A DNA stretch of 64,000 bases from Triops longicaudatus (Eukaryota > Arthropoda > Branchiopoda > Notostraca > Triopsidae). Position 1 is the stretch's first letter; every line of letters starts with the position of its first letter. Both the position numbers and the translations under genes were made by a program. Location: NCBI GenBank assembly GCA_022885665.1, contig JAGQDJ010000094.1:146909-210908 (forward strand), written 5' to 3'. Positions 60,225-64,000 of the stretch are shown here, piece after piece. The notes below the pieces were generated by a model. That model searched no databases, was not told the DNA's origin, and saw nothing but the letters and a program-made list of their open reading frames with translations.

Positions 60225-62518
60225 TTACAAGTATAATTTAATTAACTCATCGCTTATAGCGGAAGGCGTAAGGATACCTAAATCCGTGAATAAAAGCGTA
60301 ATATAATTCGGGGGAGTATAGTCTACAATAGGATGAGTAGATTCCGTGGCAGTTTCGGCGCTAGAGGAAGAACCGTACTACAAATGGACATCTTGTTAGG
60401 AAATGGCTAACAAACTTAGTCAGCGAAGTCATGAGATGAGAATGCATAAAAGAAAGCTTAATCGCGTCCTACACGTTTCAAAATGGAATTCAATTGAGCA
60501 TTATGCGCAAAACGCACGCATTTTACTTAAGATCGTCATGCTTAAGAACAAATAGTATTTGCTTTTGCTTCGCCAACATTTACCGAAAAAGAAAACCAAT
60601 TGTGCAGGTTCTTAAACCCTGCGAACGATCTAATTTATGTATGCTCCTTCTTTGTTATATAACACGCAACTGATGACAACGTGAGCTTTCTATTCTTAAA
60701 GGGCAATGGACACTAAAAACGCCTATCGAGATTTTGATGGATTCTTACTGTACACATTACTCTGAACACAGAAGTTAAAAAAAAAAAGTCTGACGAGCCA
60801 CTCCAGAGTTATCTAAGTTGGAAACTAAATTTTTTGCTCTTTTTACAAGACAAAGTTGTTTTTGGTGTCCACTGCGCTTTAAACTGTACTCATGACTTGA
60901 TAGAAAGTCTATATGTTACCTTAAAATGATCTGGCAGATCCCGTTGATTGAGTGGGTACAGGCGAACAAATTTGAAACTCTCCGCAAATACGTAGAATGG
61001 TTTGTTCATTTCCCGGGCACAAAGAGCCATTGTGTAGGTGCCAATCTACGTAAATAAAGTACATTTTATCACTGCTTTCTCGCTCAAGAACCTTCCTTTC
61101 CCTTCAAGTCCTTTTGACATACACACGGCAACCTTTTCCACAACAGCTTGCACAAAAAAAGGAGGAAGAAAGGAAGTATCTGCAAGTCTACACAAAATAA
61201 ACGGCTTCCAAAAATACTTAAGTCTCTGCTACATTTTTTGCTGCGTTACGACTGACGTCAGACGGTCTGCAATTGCGGAACACGTCACAAAAAGTTGAAG
61301 TTTAATGAAATGGTATGTGACTTATTGGGGAAATAACTTGTTGCAATCTCAAATGCAGAAGCTTACGGTATTTTTTTTTCTTGAAGCTTCTAATGTCGAC
61401 CGTCAAAGTAGAAGAAATAGGGCTTGAAAAACACCTACGCTCATCTTCTCTACCTTCTGGTATCTTGACCGAGGAAATAAGAACGTAAAGGAATTTCATC
61501 CCTTTTTTTTTACCTTGTTGATAATGCCACCACTTTCGACGACTCCTTCTGCGCCCACCATTACCAAATCCACTGATTCCATGACGTATCCAACAGCCGA
61601 GTCTAACACGAGCGTGCAGGGGATATCGGCTTCTTTCAGACATTGTTCCATTTCAAGCCTACAAAAAATGTAATCAGTTTCAAAATCACTGAAAGCTCCT
61701 AATAAAGTACCCCGTATCATCAATGCTGGATTGTGTGACGTAAACGTGGAACCTTTTATTAGCTTTCGCTGCTGCTATCAGCGTATGGAGGACTACTCGA
61801 GATCGAGAATGTGTTAAGACTTTCTGCGGATACGAAGAAAAGCATGTCGTGAAATCACTTATTTACGGTTAGAGATCTTACCATTCCGTCCAGGATAAAA
61901 GGCGCACCGAGTTTAGTAATTTTCGGAGCAGCTTCGCTCAATTTAGCAAGAAAGAGCTTTCCACGTTCTAACATTATGTTCTTGCATTCTTGGATATCCT
62001 GAAAGAATACGGTTAAACAAACGAGTACGGCGTTTCGCTAGCCTACTTTGGCTTGCTCCAGTTTGGCAAGGGTTATAAATCGCCTGAAAAGCTCGCAGCC
62101 TGAAGAAACTGACGCTACTGAGCAACGAACGGTCTTTAAAGTGTCGCTTATAGACTTTAACCGTTCCATTAAGCCTTGTAAGGTGGATCCTGTAGAAAAA
62201 TGATGTAATGTTTGGTGTTCTACAAAAATATGCCATACCTTCATATTGCTCCAAGACATACATTATAGTATGAATGGCTGCAAGGGCCACAGACAAATCT
62301 GGATTGTCGTTGACAATCTTTTGGAAATGTTCACGAACATCTGGAAAACAAAATCACAACATTGGTCATGGTATGCGATGAATACCGAAATGATGTTAAT
62401 GAAACTATGTCGAATGTAATTAAGAAAATGAGTTATACGCACATTTTATTTTACGCTAACCTAACGAGTCAGTGGCAATTACTTTAATGTCAATCCATAT
62501 TTTACCTTTGACATCCAT
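60225..62518 (-). CDS. EIF2B1: Translation initiation factor eIF2B subunit alpha
   Basis: The alpha subunit of eIF2B, the cytosolic nucleotide exchange factor for eIF2. It helps dimerise the decamer and senses phosphorylated eIF2 alpha in the integrated stress response. From the 5' end the coding exons are 62518-62506, 62340-62239, 62189-62047, 61998-61882, 61823-61711, 61658-61514, 61045-60920 and 60377-60225, giving 303 residues against 305 in human, with all phases matching. Family blocks are intact: SSGCELFRRFITLA, ECKNIMLERGKLFL, LTHSRSRVVLHTLI, VLDSAVGYVME, VMVGAEGVVESGGIINK, FYVFAESFKFVRLYPLNQ and the C-terminal TLLFTDLGILTPSAISDELI. The first coding exon is only 13 nt (ATG GAT GTC AAA G). 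The acceptor at 61,824 was chosen because it restores the length of the DG-x-x-x-LTH segment. A CRE palindrome lies about 75 bp upstream. Confidence 0.96.
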
Positions 62519-64000
62519 GGTTTTCAAGAGCAGATTTGGACTTCTTAACACGAGATACACAAACACAACTTTAAGACACGCCTGACTACTCGTGACGTCA
62601 CTTAGCGGGAAACTCAAATGTTCTCATTCATCATCCATGACATTACGTGGTGATTTAGCGCGGAATATTTCAAACCGCGTCAGTTCTCAATCTGGCCACA
62701 AATTATAATAAGTTTGTTTGAATTCAAAAATATTTTGAACTCTAGTCAATCTGTGTTTCAGTTTAGGAATCACTGTTGCCAAAAATAAATTTCTACAATT
62801 TTCGTTTGTAACAACTGCGTGTGAATCTTCTGGTTATTTAATTTGAGAATTAAGTCCCTGAATGAATTTATCAGTCAAATAACTCCCATTAAAGCAATAA
62901 AAGGGTGTGGTACTATCGATCTACCTGATATATTTTAGCTTACTTAGAAGCTACGGAGACGATCGTCAGTTTGGGTCACCGGGTCCGTTTTACGAAGGAC
63001 ATATCGCAAAGCTCCAGAAAATGAGCTTAGCTTTCAGAATTGCAAGTACTCAAAATCATCAGAGAATTCAGTTATTTTCATTTTTGACGTTCGGAGAATG
63101 TATATAAAATATTTTTCTGCACTTAATTACTAATACAATTGACTGAAGAACAATCCGTCTGTCTGTTGGGCTCTCAAAAATAATTCACTGTGACTTGGGA
63201 AAAATGCTAACACTGATTTTTTTCCTCCTAGCAACACCTTGTTTCGAAGCATACACTTAATCTTCCCTAATCCACCGTCCGTAGTTTTACGGAATCGGAT
63301 TGCCTTGATCTTCCGCGAATTCACCGGGGACTGACATGAGAAAATATTTCGCAAATTACGGTGCCTTTATATAATACAACACACAAAAGTAGATACTCCT
63401 TAATACGTTATAGACGGGATCAATGGCTGGAAATGATTCCGCATAAACTGGACTAGTAGTAAGCTAATCCTGGGATTTAAGACGTGAGACCTCCCTTCAC
63501 TACAAACAATTTTGCAACTTATGAATACCCTGTTTAACAAGAGCATTCGAACATGTTTTGCGACATGCTTGTTTCTCGTATACTGTTTTATAACAAATTT
63601 TGGTGGGTTACGCAATTCGTACCAAGAAATAGTAATGGGATCAAGTGCATTCTTGTAGCCCAATTTAATGGAGTGTTCTGTAATGTACTTCATAATCCTC
63701 GATTTTTCTCGACAAAAGGGCAATTAGAGAATAATCAGGGATAATTCTTCATGCATACGGTAAAGCCTCTCATGTTTACCATTCAGTCAGCACAAAAACA
63801 TATTACTGGGCAAGAATGCAATTGTAACGCTTATTCTACGCTTTCACGCATCGACCTCTTATTATTCGGTATTTTTCTCACTTTCTATAGCCATAAGCTT
63901 AGACGGACTATCTTACCCTTTGCGCACGATTGAGTCTAGCCAGGCACGAGGAGAACTGCCGTACTATTCCTGTGCTTTCCTTAAGTCTTTAAATATATAT
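62519..64000. other. eIF2B alpha 5' flank and right end of window
   Basis: The first 150 nt form the eIF2B alpha promoter region. Beyond about 62.7 kb the DNA is A+T-rich. Open frames of up to 107 codons (63,400-63,723, minus) have no recognisable domain. No gene is supported up to the window edge. Confidence 0.5.
62592..62601. promoter_or_regulatory. Perfect CRE palindrome in the eIF2B alpha promoter
   Basis: GTGACGTCAC contains the full CREB/ATF site TGACGTCA and lies about 75 bp upstream of the eIF2B alpha start codon. A CREB/ATF family protein could bind here. Whether stress-responsive ATF factors use it is not shown by sequence. Confidence 0.5.

Noticed and set aside
1..64000. CRISPR arrays, operons, rRNA genes, viral or toxin genes
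   Set aside because: None seen. The window is eukaryotic chromosomal DNA and no regularly spaced direct repeats or ribosomal sequences were found.

Overview
This is an animal nuclear genome window, almost certainly from an arthropod and possibly a crustacean or other pancrustacean. It has spliced genes with GT-AG introns, a polymerase III type tRNA gene, AATAAA polyadenylation signals and A+T-rich intergenic DNA. The arthropod reading rests on two tandem LIM-homeobox genes of the apterous type: LIM-LIM-homeodomain, homeodomain ending KWRR, and an N-terminal MGV...W exon recalling Drosophila apterous. I cannot name the species.

Layout. (1) 1-15,557 holds one tRNA-Gly(CCC) at 1,635-1,705 and otherwise no gene I can support; it looks like the upstream regulatory territory of the apterous pair. 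(2) 15,558-22,440 (+) is the first apterous paralogue, called here ap copy 1: five coding exons and a 3.6 kb first intron. (3) 27,562-34,816 (+) is the second paralogue, ap copy 2: six coding exons, preceded by a GC-rich block and a non-coding 5' exon ending at 27,441. (4) 34,817-41,911 has no gene I can support. (5) 41,912-62,518 is a dense housekeeping cluster: RPAP2 (+), PRRC2/nocte (-), WDR46/UTP7 (+), a C1orf131/Faf1-like protein (-) and eIF2B alpha (-). (6) 62,519-64,000 has only the eIF2B alpha promoter region, with a perfect CRE palindrome.

I rebuilt all six multi-exon genes exon by exon. Every proposed junction keeps frame with GT-AG ends, giving proteins of 554, 431, 429, 2246, 602 and 303 residues; the C1orf131-like gene is a single 249-residue exon.

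How they fit together. The apterous pair encodes LIM-homeodomain transcription factors, which in arthropods specify dorsal appendage identity and neurons; sparse, motif-rich DNA surrounds them. The housekeeping block serves general gene expression: RPAP2 in RNA polymerase II assembly or CTD dephosphorylation, PRRC2 in translation and RNA granules, WDR46 and C1orf131 in the small-subunit processome, and eIF2B alpha in translation initiation and the integrated stress response. PRRC2 and WDR46 are head to head; RPAP2/PRRC2 and WDR46/C1orf131 are convergent. Several genes have very short 3' UTRs.

Most notable points: two apterous paralogues that differ in intron structure; an apterous copy 2 intron inside LIM2 made largely of short inverted-repeat elements, related to copies in PRRC2 and WDR46 introns; uneven divergence of LIM1 and LIM2; a 13-bp octamer-containing motif upstream of each paralogue; and stop codons fused to polyadenylation signals. 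I found no clear evidence of an entirely new biological system.
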